Shown: positions 39,693 through 48,217 of the stretch, piece by piece
Numbering within the stretch: the first letter of the stretch is position 1
Layout of the letters: every line of letters starts with the position of its first letter
Origin: an uncultured Oscillospiraceae bacterium
Lineage (GTDB): Bacteria; Bacillota; Clostridia; Oscillospirales; Acutalibacteraceae
Direction: 5' to 3'
Assembly: GCA_900539425.1 (NCBI GenBank)
Contig: UQBX01000019.1
Span: forward strand, 1-48,241
Length of the DNA stretch: 48,241 bases
Translations under genes and position numbers: made by a program
The notes under the pieces: model-generated
The model's database searches: none
What the model saw: only the letters and a program-made list of their open reading frames with translations
What the model was told of the DNA's origin: nothing

Positions 39693-42620
39693 ATGGCTCA
39701 TATAAAAGTTGTTAGAAGGTCAATGCGCCCCGAGGAGTGGACTGATCTGCGCTTTGGCTGGCTCAAACGCCATATATATTCCTCAAAGTGGGAAATAAAA
39801 AATCTTATGGTGCGTGACGCGCGCCAGATTTCCGAAATGGAATATGAATATTATCCGGAGGATTATCACCCGCTGAATAAAGGCGATATGTATTTTACGC
39901 CTGACGGCACCGCTTTTTTCAAAGCCGATGTTGATATTCCTAAGGAACTTCAGGGAAAAGAACTCTGGTTTTCTCTCAAAACCGCCGCTGAAATATGTGT
40001 TAAGGTTAACGGCAAATATATCGGCGGAGTTGACCCCAACCGTGAAAGAATGCTGCTTTCACCGTATGTTGATGATAAACAGACCCTCCATTTTGAAATG
40101 ACGGGATATAACAGAAGTAAGCCTGATGACGAAAGAAACCCCGAAAGTCTTTCAGTAAGAGGGTGCCGTCAGATTTTTGAGGGAGCGTATATATGCACCG
40201 TTAATCATGCAGTTCAGGATCTTGTGTATGATTTTGAGCTTTTGCTTGATATTGCAAAGAGTGATCTTTTCAATGAGGATTACAGAAACTTCCTCAACAG
40301 GGAGCTCAATAACGCTATGAATTTAATTGATTTTGACAGCGATGAGCTTTCAGGTGTTGAAGAAGCGCAGAAATATATAAACGATGTTGTTTATGCCAAC
40401 GATAACTATAAGGGCGCGGGAGATGTAGCTCTTATTGCCCATTCTCACCTTGATATTGCATATTACTGGCGCAGGATACACGCTGTTCAGAAAAATCTGC
40501 GCACCGTTCTGATTCAGCTCAGACTTATGGACAGGTATCCCGATTTCAAATATACTCATACACAGCCGTATGTATATGAAACTCTTGAAAAATATTATCC
40601 CGATGTTTTCGAGGAATTGAAAGAGAAAGTGCAAAACGGTCAGTTTGAACCTGTGGGAGCTATGTATGTTGAGCCGGACTGCAATATTCCGTCAGCGGAA
40701 AGCCTTATCAGGCAGTGTCTTTACGGTCAGCTTACATATAAGCGTATGTTCGGCAAGACCGTAAATAACGCATGGCTTCCTGATGTTTTCGGCAACAGCT
40801 GGATACTGCCGCAAATACTTAAAAAGAGCGGCGTTGAATATTTTGTTTCAAATAAAATGTCCACTTGGAATGATACAAACCGTTTTCCACATAATAACTT
40901 CATATGGCGCGGAATAGACGGCTCAGAAGTATTCGCCTGCGTTCCTCCAACTCACTTTATCACATGGAATATGCCCAGCCAAATTCAGGAGAACTGGGAG
41001 GCTTATATAGATAAAGACAGCGGCGGCCAGACTATGAATATGTTCGGCTACGGTGACGGCGGTTCAGGCTGTACCGAAGAAATGATAGAACTTATGCACA
41101 GGTTTGATAAGCTCTCCATAATGCCGAAATGCACCCATATGGGCGGCGCTGAGTTCCTTGAAAAGAATTTGAAAGACAATCCTAACCTTGAAACTTGGGA
41201 CGGCGAACTTTATCTTGAAATGCACCGCGGCACATTCACAACAAAGAGTAATCTTAAAGCCGCAAACCGCCGCCTTGAATACAAATTCAGAGAGGCAGAA
41301 ATGCTCAGCGTTTTAAGAGGGGAGAATAATACTGAGAAGATAACTTCTCTTTATAAAAAGTTCCTTGTTAATCAGTTCCACGATATTTTGCCGGGCTCCC
41401 ATATTCATCCTGTTTATGAGGACGCAATGGCTGATTATGAGGAGATAGAAAAAGAGCTTGATGAAATAATAGGAAACGGCTCAAAGTATTTCAACACTCT
41501 TAACTTCAAGCGTGACGCGCTTACATTTGTACCCAATAAAAAGGGCACTTCAACAAGAAAATTTGAAAAGGGCAACTGGATAATTCCCAATATTCCTTCT
41601 CTTTCGTCTGCTAATCTGCGCAGTGCTCAGTATAATAATGAATGGATATCAGCAGGGGAAACTATCGAAACTCCTTATTATTCGGCAAAACTGAATGAGG
41701 ACGGATCTTTTGCTTCTCTTTATGATAAAGAACTCGGAAGAGAGTGGGTAAAGGGCGACTTTAATAAAATAAAGATATTTACTGACTGCCCGGGTAATTA
41801 TGATGCGTGGGATATTCTTCCTAATTACAGGGATAAGGAAATAGATACCCAGCTTGAAATGCCTCTTACTCTTCTTGAAAAGGACGGAGAAGCTGCGTCA
41901 TTTGCGGCAACACTTAAAACAGAAAAATCCACGTGGACTGTTATTGTCAGATTTTTCAGACGCAGCAGAGGTATTGAGGTTGAACATATCGTTGACTGGC
42001 ATGAAAAACATAAGCTTGCTAAAGCGGAATTTGAATGTAATGTGCTCTCAAGAAAGGCGCTCTGCGATACTTCCGCAGGCTTCATTGAGCGGGATACTCA
42101 TAAAAACACGTCTTGGCAGCAGGCTCGTTTTGAGGTGTGCCAGCATAAGTGGTGTGACCTTTCTGAAACAAACGGCGGCATTGCAATTATAAATGAAAAT
42201 AAGTACGGCGTAGGCTTTGATAAAAATCTTATAAGCCTTTCTCTGCTCAGGTCAACAATACGTCCGGATGTAACCTCCGATATGGGTACTCACAATTTCT
42301 GCTATATGATATTGCCCCACAGTTCTGATGCTGTTACTGCAGGTGTTAATAATCTTGCGCTTCAGTATAATGTGCCGCTTGTTAAAGCAGATGAACGTTG
42401 TGATCTTCCGTCTTTTGAGCCGCTCTATCTTCAGGCTCTTAAATACAGTGAGGACGGCTCAATGATTGTAGCAAGACTTTCGGAGCAGAACGGAGAGCGA
42501 GGCAGAATTAATCTCGGCAGAAAAGTGCGTGTTCTCAATATGCTTGAAGAAACTCAGCAGGAAACCGATGTCATAGAGTATTCACCATTTGAAATAATTA
42601 CAGTAGGATTTGATAAGTAA
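39693..42620 (+). CDS. GH38 alpha-mannosidase (canonical form)
   Basis: The 975-residue protein is a typical bacterial GH38 enzyme. After an N-terminal beta domain of about 240 residues come the zinc ligands His252 and Asp254 in AHSHLDIAYYW, the probable nucleophile Asp364 in WLPDVFGNSW, and NQFHDILPGSHIHP with the last metal ligands. Large beta-sandwich domains follow. No signal peptide is present, so it acts on imported alpha-mannosides. Start ATG 39693 follows AAGGGGG. Compared with the 1087-residue GH38 at 21586-24849 it has the extra N-terminal domain and closer consensus motifs. It is coupled to the next gene by TAATG. Confidence 0.93.
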   Translation: MAHIKVVRRSMRPEEWTDLRFGWLKRHIYSSKWEIKNLMVRDARQISEMEYEYYPEDYHPLNKGDMYFTPDGTAFFKADVDIPKELQGKELWFSLKTAAEICVKVNGKYIGGVDPNRERMLLSPYVDDKQTLHFEMTGYNRSKPDDERNPESLSVRGCRQIFEGAYICTVNHAVQDLVYDFELLLDIAKSDLFNEDYRNFLNRELNNAMNLIDFDSDELSGVEEAQKYINDVVYANDNYKGAGDVALIAHSHLDIAYYWRRIHAVQKNLRTVLIQLRLMDRYPDFKYTHTQPYVYETLEKYYPDVFEELKEKVQNGQFEPVGAMYVEPDCNIPSAESLIRQCLYGQLTYKRMFGKTVNNAWLPDVFGNSWILPQILKKSGVEYFVSNKMSTWNDTNRFPHNNFIWRGIDGSEVFACVPPTHFITWNMPSQIQENWEAYIDKDSGGQTMNMFGYGDGGSGCTEEMIELMHRFDKLSIMPKCTHMGGAEFLEKNLKDNPNLETWDGELYLEMHRGTFTTKSNLKAANRRLEYKFREAEMLSVLRGENNTEKITSLYKKFLVNQFHDILPGSHIHPVYEDAMADYEEIEKELDEIIGNGSKYFNTLNFKRDALTFVPNKKGTSTRKFEKGNWIIPNIPSLSSANLRSAQYNNEWISAGETIETPYYSAKLNEDGSFASLYDKELGREWVKGDFNKIKIFTDCPGNYDAWDILPNYRDKEIDTQLEMPLTLLEKDGEAASFAATLKTEKSTWTVIVRFFRRSRGIEVEHIVDWHEKHKLAKAEFECNVLSRKALCDTSAGFIERDTHKNTSWQQARFEVCQHKWCDLSETNGGIAIINENKYGVGFDKNLISLSLLRSTIRPDVTSDMGTHNFCYMILPHSSDAVTAGVNNLALQYNVPLVKADERCDLPSFEPLYLQALKYSEDGSMIVARLSEQNGERGRINLGRKVRVLNMLEETQQETDVIEYSPFEIITVGFDK

Positions 42621-43054
42621 TGGAGCCATATCAGATAGTAATATTAATCGCAGTGATAATTATTCTCGGCATTGCCGTTTTGCCTGCGTTCAACAGATGG
42701 CAGTTTAAGCGCCTGCCGTATGATCAGCAGGTGCTTGCTATAATGCGCCAGGCAAAAGGACTTATTTACTGGAAAAATATTTCACACGGCAGAACAGGCA
42801 GTCTTTTCTATGTTAAAAACAAGCGAAAGATACTTGTTTACCCGTGGGTAATAGATGAAAACGGAAAAATGGTTATCCAAAAAGAAAATCCTTTTGACTT
42901 TTGGGATTACCCTGCAGAGCATCCTCCGCTCAATGAGGATGAGGTTAAGCAGGCAAGAGAAGAACTTGAAAAGTATTCACGCAAATCTGCGGTAAAGCTT
43001 GTCATTAACGATCCACTTGAAGACGGGGACGCACAGCAGAAGCCACAGCAGTGA
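42620..43054 (+). CDS. Small membrane-anchored protein of unknown function
   Basis: The 144-residue protein has one N-terminal membrane helix (about 6-24) and a cytosolic part with basic segments (RGTGSLFYVKNKRK near 57) and an acidic, low-complexity tail (DPLEDGDAQQKPQQ). The start shares TAATG with the GH38 stop, so the two are co-translated. The last 78 nt overlap the end of the minus-strand gene 42977-43369. I do not recognise the family. Confidence 0.72.
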   Translation: MEPYQIVILIAVIIILGIAVLPAFNRWQFKRLPYDQQVLAIMRQAKGLIYWKNISHGRTGSLFYVKNKRKILVYPWVIDENGKMVIQKENPFDFWDYPAEHPPLNEDEVKQAREELEKYSRKSAVKLVINDPLEDGDAQQKPQQ

Positions 43055-43369
43055 AAACGGCAGGCATATCTGACCCAAAAGATTAAATGGCATGTTATCA
43101 TAATTCCATACGTTCATACCAAGGCTTATGTTGAATATGCATCCGAATATGAATTCAACGCCTGTTATGAAAACTGTTCCCATAAGGCACTTCAGCAACA
43201 GAGGTGCCTTTTTCATTTCTTTTTGTATAAATGCCAGAAACATCAGTATTATGCCGCCCGCAAGAAACATACTGTAATGAGTTCTGCCTCTCCATAAAAT
43301 CTCAATGGTGCAGTAACCCTGTCCGCCAAGTAAAAACATAAACGAATAATAAGGTAATAATTTTCTCAT
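42977..43369 (-). CDS. CmpB-type putative ABC transporter membrane protein (PF06541)
   Basis: The roughly 130-residue protein has four membrane helices and the family string IEILWRGRTHYSMFLAGG early, then VEFIFGCIFNISLGMNVWNY and FNLLGQICLPFSLLW. These match the CmpB/ABC type IV group, small membrane proteins of unproven transport role. I take ATG 43369, the usual MRKLL-like opening; an upstream in-frame ATG at 43411 would add 14 residues. Its 3' end runs antisense to the last 78 nt of the neighbouring plus-strand gene. Confidence 0.82.
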   Translation of the reverse strand: MRKLLPYYSFMFLLGGQGYCTIEILWRGRTHYSMFLAGGIILMFLAFIQKEMKKAPLLLKCLMGTVFITGVEFIFGCIFNISLGMNVWNYDNMPFNLLGQICLPFSLLWLLLCVPVFKWIVNDKLYRRFA

Positions 43370-43371
43370 AA

Positions 43372-43400
43372 TTGTATTGTTTCGCCTTTTGTGGTAAAAT
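43372..43400 (+). promoter_or_regulatory. Promoter of the CCA-adding enzyme gene
   Basis: TTGTAT (43372-43377) and TAAAAT (43395-43400) have a 17-nt spacer and lie between the divergent CmpB-type gene and cca. Confidence 0.6.
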
Positions 43401-43425
43401 AAACATATCAAGCGGAGGTAAAATT

Positions 43426-44757
43426 ATGCAGATTTCTTCAAAGGCTAAAATTGTAATAAACGCCCTTGCGGATGCCGGATTTTCGGCTTATGTTGTCGGC
43501 GGCTGCGTGCGTGATTATTTCCTGGGAAATCAGACTTCTGATACGGATATAACTACCTCTGCAAAACCGTATGAGGTTGAAAAGATACTTGCAGATAAAA
43601 ATATAAAAGTTGTTGAAACAGGGCTGAAGCACGGCACCGTTACGGCGGTGATTGATAAAACACCGTTAGAGATAACAACTTTCAGAGCGGACGGAGAGTA
43701 CAGGGACAGCCGTCACCCTCAGAGCGTTGAGTTTGTTGAGGATATTGAACAGGATCTTAAACGCCGAGATTTTACCGTAAACGCTATGGCGTATAATGAT
43801 GAAAGAGGATTAGTGGATCTTTTCGGCGGCAGGGAAGATATAGAAAACAGAATTATCCGCACCGTAGGCGAACCTGATGCCAGATTTAAAGAGGACGCGC
43901 TTCGCATAATGCGTGCCCTGCGTTTTTCGTCAGTTCTCGGCTTTGAGATTGAGGAAAAGACAAAAAAATCAATCTTTGATAATATGTATCTGCTTGAAAA
44001 CATTTCTGCGGAAAGAATATTTTCAGAGCTTTCAAAGTTGCTCTGCGGCAAAAATGTATTGAATGTTCTTGATGAGTTCAGACAGGTAATCGGTGTTATT
44101 ATTCCTCAGCTGATACCCTCTTTTAATTGCGCGCAGAATACTCCTTGGCATACGTATACAGTGTATGAGCATATTATCCATTCGGTTGATTTCGCACCGC
44201 GCGACCCTGTAATAAGGCTTACAATGCTGCTGCACGATATCGGAAAGCCGTCAGTAAAACGTACCGATGAAAACGGAAGAGACCATTTTAAAACTCATGC
44301 CGATGCGGGAGAAAAAATAGCGGCTGAAGTGCTCAGCAAACTCAAAGTATCAAATAATATATATAATAAGGTTACTACTCTTATAAAATATCATCAGTCC
44401 GTAGAAAATGTGAATGATGTCAAGATAAAACACTGGTTCAATAAGATAGGCGAGGAATATACTCTCTCTCTATTTGATGTGCGCATAGCCGATTTAAAGG
44501 CACATAACCTGGGAAAAAAAGAAGTGCTTTTTGAGATAGAAAGGCTTATGTCGCTTGAGGAAGAGGCAAAGATGATTATTAAGCGCCGGGAGCCTTACAA
44601 AATTTCGGAGCTTGCCGTTAACGGTCATGACCTTATTTCTCTTGGCTTTTCCGGGCGTGAGATAGGTGATAAACTGTCTGAAATACTTACGCTTGTTATG
44701 GATGGAAGATTGAAAAATACCAAAAAAGACATATTGAATTTTTTAAAAAATAGTTAA
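43426..44757 (+). CDS. cca: CCA tRNA nucleotidyltransferase with HD domain
   Basis: The enzyme adds or repairs the 3'-CCA of tRNAs. The 443-residue protein has the class II polymerase signature VGGCVRDYFLG (about 20-30), the metal pair DTDITT (36-41), the neck motif RRDFTVNAMA and the RIMRALRF block. An HD domain follows with LLHDIGKP (about 267-274), as in many Firmicutes. The start is ATG 43426 behind GGAGG (43413-43417); a longer in-frame ORF extends upstream without a site. A promoter for the next unit begins 9 nt after its stop. Confidence 0.93.
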   Translation: MQISSKAKIVINALADAGFSAYVVGGCVRDYFLGNQTSDTDITTSAKPYEVEKILADKNIKVVETGLKHGTVTAVIDKTPLEITTFRADGEYRDSRHPQSVEFVEDIEQDLKRRDFTVNAMAYNDERGLVDLFGGREDIENRIIRTVGEPDARFKEDALRIMRALRFSSVLGFEIEEKTKKSIFDNMYLLENISAERIFSELSKLLCGKNVLNVLDEFRQVIGVIIPQLIPSFNCAQNTPWHTYTVYEHIIHSVDFAPRDPVIRLTMLLHDIGKPSVKRTDENGRDHFKTHADAGEKIAAEVLSKLKVSNNIYNKVTTLIKYHQSVENVNDVKIKHWFNKIGEEYTLSLFDVRIADLKAHNLGKKEVLFEIERLMSLEEEAKMIIKRREPYKISELAVNGHDLISLGFSGREIGDKLSEILTLVMDGRLKNTKKDILNFLKNS

Positions 44758-44765
44758 TTTGCCCT

Positions 44766-44794
44766 TTGACAATTCGTTTTTTTAGTGGTATAAA
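44766..44794 (+). promoter_or_regulatory. Promoter in front of the DUF2798 gene leader
   Basis: A perfect TTGACA (44766-44771) and TATAAA (44789-44794) are separated by 17 nt. Only about 22 nt of transcript precede a strong terminator. Confidence 0.75.
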
Positions 44795-44822
44795 ATATAT
44801 GCGTGTAGCGATAAGCACAGCA

Positions 44823-44861
44823 AAGCGTACAACTCTTTGAGTTGTACGCTTATTTTTTTTT
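44823..44861 (+). terminator. Terminator inside the DUF2798 gene leader
   Basis: Arms 44823-44835 and 44839-44851 form a 13-bp perfect stem with a TTT loop, then A and eight or nine T. It lies between the promoter and the AGGAGG ribosome binding site, so it may act as an attenuator, or may simply stop read-through from cca. Confidence 0.85.
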
Positions 44862-44878
44862 ACAGGAGGAAATTTTTA

Positions 44879-45391
44879 ATGCCTAAAACTAAATTTCAGG
44901 GAGCTGTTTTCGGATTGCTGATGTCATACATAATGGCGTTTGGCATGGAGGTCTATAATACGGCGATAAAAATGGGCTTCAATCTAAAAGCAGGCAGCTT
45001 CAGCAGTATGACTAATATAGTCTTTTGGGAAGCTCTAAAGGAAACACTTTATATGGGGGCGATAGTGTTTGTAATCTCAAGCCTTTTCGGCAACAAAATA
45101 GGGGAGCGATTTGCCAAAAAATACTGTAATCCGGAGAAAGATAATCCTTATTTTTGCAGAATAATGCGTCAGGCGGGTACAATCGCAATTATGTGCCCCA
45201 CAATGAGCCTTGTGGCAACAATACTTTTTAATATAATATTAGGCGGCTCAAGCTGGGTAAATCTGCCGGCTATATGGGCGGGAACTGTTATAAAAAATTT
45301 CCCTATGGCTTTCTTTTGGAATATGTTTGCCGCAACAGGCTTGACGCGTATAATATTCGGTTTGATATTCAGGAAAAAGAAATGTAAATAA
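44879..45391 (+). CDS. DUF2798-type membrane protein
   Basis: The 170-residue protein has two copies of a two-helix unit: GLLMSYIMAFGMEVYNT near the N-terminus, and MCPTMSLVATILFNI with AFFWNMFAATGLTRIIF in the second half. This is the usual duplicated DUF2798 pattern; function is unknown. The ATG at 44879 has a strong AGGAGG at 44864-44869. The gene is preceded by a promoter and a terminator in the same leader, which suggests conditional expression, and is followed by htpG after a separate promoter. Confidence 0.78.
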   Translation: MPKTKFQGAVFGLLMSYIMAFGMEVYNTAIKMGFNLKAGSFSSMTNIVFWEALKETLYMGAIVFVISSLFGNKIGERFAKKYCNPEKDNPYFCRIMRQAGTIAIMCPTMSLVATILFNIILGGSSWVNLPAIWAGTVIKNFPMAFFWNMFAATGLTRIIFGLIFRKKKCK

Positions 45392-45404
45392 TTTTTTATA
45401 AATA

Positions 45405-45432
45405 TTGACAAATACAAATTATGGATTATAAT
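45405..45432 (+). promoter_or_regulatory. Promoter of htpG
   Basis: A perfect TTGACA (45405-45410) and TATAAT (45427-45432) are separated by 16 nt; a CIRCE element overlaps the predicted start of transcription. Confidence 0.85.
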
Positions 45433-45436
45433 ATAA

Positions 45437-45463
45437 TTAGCACTCAAAAGCAGAGAGTGCTAA
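45437..45463 (+). promoter_or_regulatory. CIRCE element (HrcA operator) of htpG
   Basis: TTAGCACTC (45437-45445), a 9-nt spacer, then GAGTGCTAA (45455-45463) is a perfect copy of the CIRCE consensus bound by the heat-shock repressor HrcA. Confidence 0.97.
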
Positions 45464-45487
45464 TTTTTATAAATTCAGGGTGATAAA

Positions 45488-47374
45488 ATGAGAAAGAAAC
45501 AGTTTAAAGCAGAATCTAAAAAGCTCCTTGATATGATGATAAATTCTATCTATACAAATAAGGAAATCTTTATAAGGGAGCTTATTTCAAACGCTTCGGA
45601 CGCTATTGATAAGCTTTATTTTAAATCCCTTACCGATACTTCCGTTGGAATGAATAAGGATGATTTTGAGATATTTATTTCAGCCGATAAGGAAAACAGA
45701 ACTCTTACCATCACCGATAACGGTATAGGTATGACAGCTGAGGAACTTGAATCAAATCTCGGCACAATAGCAAAGTCAGGCTCATTTAACTTTAAGAATG
45801 AAAATGAGGACGCCAAAGAAAACGATATAGAGGTAATCGGTCAGTTCGGTGTCGGCTTCTATTCATCATTTATGGTTGCAAAAAGGGTAGAGGTAGTTTC
45901 AAAAGCCTACGGCGAAGATGTTGCCCATAAGTGGGTATCCGAGGGCGCAGAGGGCTACACTATTGAGGAGTGTGAAAAGGATAGCTGCGGCACAGTAATA
46001 ACTCTTTATATGAAAGATGATACTGAAAATGAGGATTACTCACACTTCCTTGAGCAGTATGCAATTACGGAACTCGTAAAGAAATACAGCGATTATATCC
46101 GCTATCCCATTAAGATGGAAACGGTGCATTCCGTACCCGATCCTGATAAAGAGGGCGAATATAAAGAGGAAACTTCCATTGAAACCCTTAATTCAATGGT
46201 TCCGCTGTGGCGTAAGAACAAAAATGAGATTACTGCCGAGGAATATAATGAATACTATAAGATGAAGTTCTTTGATTACCATGACCCGCTTGATGTAATT
46301 CACTTCAAGTCAGAGGGCACGGCAACATTTGACTCTCTTATCTATATCCCGTCAGAGCCGCCTATGGATTATTATTCCAAGGAATATGAAAAGGGTCTTG
46401 CCCTTTATACTAACGGCGTTATGATAATGGAAAAATGCTCTGATCTTGTGCCGGATTATTTCAGCTTTGTAAAAGGCATTGTTGATTCTGCCGATCTTAA
46501 CCTCAATATCAGCCGTGAAACTTTGCAGCAGGATTATCAGGTAAGAATAATCGCAAAGGCTATAGATAAAAAGATAAAGTCAGAGCTTAAAAAGATGCTC
46601 ACCAAAGACCGTGAAAAATATGAAAAGTTCTTTGAAAAATTCGGCGTTCAGATTAAATGGGGCGTATATGCCGATTACGGCGCAGAAAAAGACGGGCTCA
46701 AAGATCTGATGATGTTTAAGTCTGTTAAAGATAATAAATATGTTACTCTTAAAGAGTATATTGACGCTATGCCGGAGGGTCAGGAAAAGATCTATTATGC
46801 GTGCGGTGAAACACCGGAAAAGATTGCTCTTCTTCCTCAGACAGAAGCTGTTAAGTCAAAAGGCTTTGACGTGCTCTGCTTTACTGATGATGTTGATGAA
46901 TTTGCCGTTCAGATGCTTATGGAGTACGACGGCAAACAGTTTGCCAATATCTGTAAAGACGATTTGAAACTTTCTTCTGATGAAGAAAAGAAAGCGCTTG
47001 ATGAAAAGAATGAGGGCGCAAAAGATATGCTCGATGAAATGAAAGGCTATCTCGGAGACGAGGTTACAGCAGTAAAATTCTCCGATTCCCTTGGTTCTCA
47101 CGCTGTCTGCCTTTCTAGCGAGGGATATGTTTCAATCGATATGGCAAAGATACTCAGCCGTATGCCCGGCGGAAATCAGGGCGTAAAGGCTCAGCTTGTG
47201 CTCGAAATAAATTCAAATCATCAGATAGCCGAAAAACTTTTCAAACTCTTTGCAGATGATAAGGACAAACTTCAGAAGTATACCAAGATACTTTATAACG
47301 AAGCTCGTCTTGTCAGCGGGCTTGATGTTGAAAATCCAACAGAATTTGCTGATATGGTTTCAGAACTGTTATAA
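45488..47374 (+). CDS. htpG: Chaperone protein HtpG (Hsp90)
   Basis: HtpG is the bacterial Hsp90, an ATP-dependent dimeric chaperone. The 628-residue protein has the GHKL ATP site: NASDAID (about 37-43), DNGIGM (about 78-83) and GQFGVGFYSSF (about 117-127). The middle domain has the conserved NISRETLQ, and a C-terminal dimerisation domain completes it. The length is typical. HrcA control through CIRCE places it with groEL/dnaK-type regulation; in B. subtilis htpG is not under CIRCE. The ATG at 45488 follows AGGGTGAT. Confidence 0.97.
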   Translation: MRKKQFKAESKKLLDMMINSIYTNKEIFIRELISNASDAIDKLYFKSLTDTSVGMNKDDFEIFISADKENRTLTITDNGIGMTAEELESNLGTIAKSGSFNFKNENEDAKENDIEVIGQFGVGFYSSFMVAKRVEVVSKAYGEDVAHKWVSEGAEGYTIEECEKDSCGTVITLYMKDDTENEDYSHFLEQYAITELVKKYSDYIRYPIKMETVHSVPDPDKEGEYKEETSIETLNSMVPLWRKNKNEITAEEYNEYYKMKFFDYHDPLDVIHFKSEGTATFDSLIYIPSEPPMDYYSKEYEKGLALYTNGVMIMEKCSDLVPDYFSFVKGIVDSADLNLNISRETLQQDYQVRIIAKAIDKKIKSELKKMLTKDREKYEKFFEKFGVQIKWGVYADYGAEKDGLKDLMMFKSVKDNKYVTLKEYIDAMPEGQEKIYYACGETPEKIALLPQTEAVKSKGFDVLCFTDDVDEFAVQMLMEYDGKQFANICKDDLKLSSDEEKKALDEKNEGAKDMLDEMKGYLGDEVTAVKFSDSLGSHAVCLSSEGYVSIDMAKILSRMPGGNQGVKAQLVLEINSNHQIAEKLFKLFADDKDKLQKYTKILYNEARLVSGLDVENPTEFADMVSELL

Positions 47375-47418
47375 GCTTTTTGTTTCCCTTCAAAACTGCA
47401 TATTTCAGGTAGATAAAT

Positions 47419-47460
47419 AAAGCGCGGAGCCTTTAAAAGACTCTTGCGCTTTTATCTTTT
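47419..47460 (+). terminator. Candidate terminator of htpG
   Basis: AAAGCGC (47419-47425) pairs with GCGCTTT (47446-47452), with inner GAG/CTC pairing, followed by T-rich sequence. Confidence 0.6.
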
Positions 47461-47492
47461 GCTTTCAATTATATTGCCTCTTAAAAAACAGG

Positions 47493-47521
47493 GTGACAGC
47501 GGTAATATTGTATGGTATAAT
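47493..47521 (+). promoter_or_regulatory. Promoter of the cytidylate-kinase-like gene
   Basis: GTGACA (47493-47498) and a perfect TATAAT (47516-47521) have a 17-nt spacer. The leader has a small hairpin TTTTCGG-N7-CCGAAAA. Confidence 0.7.
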
Positions 47522-47596
47522 AGATATATAATATAATACAGTTATTTTCGGCTTTTTACCGAAAAGTTTATATATTTCATCGTTGGAGGTGTAATT

Positions 47597-48217
47597 ATGA
47601 AATACAATGTTATCACAATAAGCCGTGAATTCGGCAGCGGAGGCAGATATGTCGGCGAGGAGCTTGCAAAAAAACTCGGCTGGGAATATTACGATAAGGA
47701 AATCATTTCCAAGGTGGCTGAAAAGACCGGCTTTGCTGAAGAATTTGTTGAGCAGGCGGGTGAACATTCACCGTTCAAGAGCATATTCTCCTATGGCTTT
47801 GTCAGCAGAGACAGCGGCGGCTCTTCTCTTGAGGATTATGTTTATTCCGCCCAGAGAAAAATAATACTTGAACTTGCGGACAAAGGCCCTTGCATTATCG
47901 TCGGCAGGTGCGCAGATTATATTTTGCAGGATCGCAAAGACTGCCTTAACGTATTTATCCACGGTGATGAAGAAAGCAAGATCCAGCGTATAATGAAATA
48001 TAAGAATACGGATGTGAAGCAGGCAAGAAAACTTATGAAAGATATAGATAAGCGCCGCCGTATAAATTATAATTATTATACCGACAGGCAGTGGGGCAGG
48101 GCACAGAACTTTGATATCTGCCTCAACAGTACCTCACTCGGAACTGATAACTGCGTAAAGATAATTTATGACGCTGTTACGAATCTTGATTGGTTTGTTG
48201 CCGATTCTGCTAAATAA
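47597..48217 (+). CDS. Cytidylate-kinase-like protein (PF13189)
   Basis: The 206-residue protein is a P-loop kinase-fold protein of the cytidylate-kinase-like family. The N-terminal TISREFGSGGRYVGEELAKKLG (split here as SREFGSGGRYVG and EELAKKLG) corresponds to the P-loop region but lacks the canonical GxxGxGKS lysine, as is normal in this group. IIVGRCADYIL marks the middle sheet, and DIDKRRRINYNYYTD the lid region. Substrate is unknown. Start ATG 47597 follows GGAGG. The gene ends 24 nt before the window edge. Confidence 0.87.
   Translation: MKYNVITISREFGSGGRYVGEELAKKLGWEYYDKEIISKVAEKTGFAEEFVEQAGEHSPFKSIFSYGFVSRDSGGSSLEDYVYSAQRKIILELADKGPCIIVGRCADYILQDRKDCLNVFIHGDEESKIQRIMKYKNTDVKQARKLMKDIDKRRRINYNYYTDRQWGRAQNFDICLNSTSLGTDNCVKIIYDAVTNLDWFVADSAK

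Noticed and set aside
21586..42620. Recent duplication of the two GH38 genes or of the two GPH symporters
   Set aside because: Within each pair only family motifs agree; lengths, domain layout and flanking genes differ.
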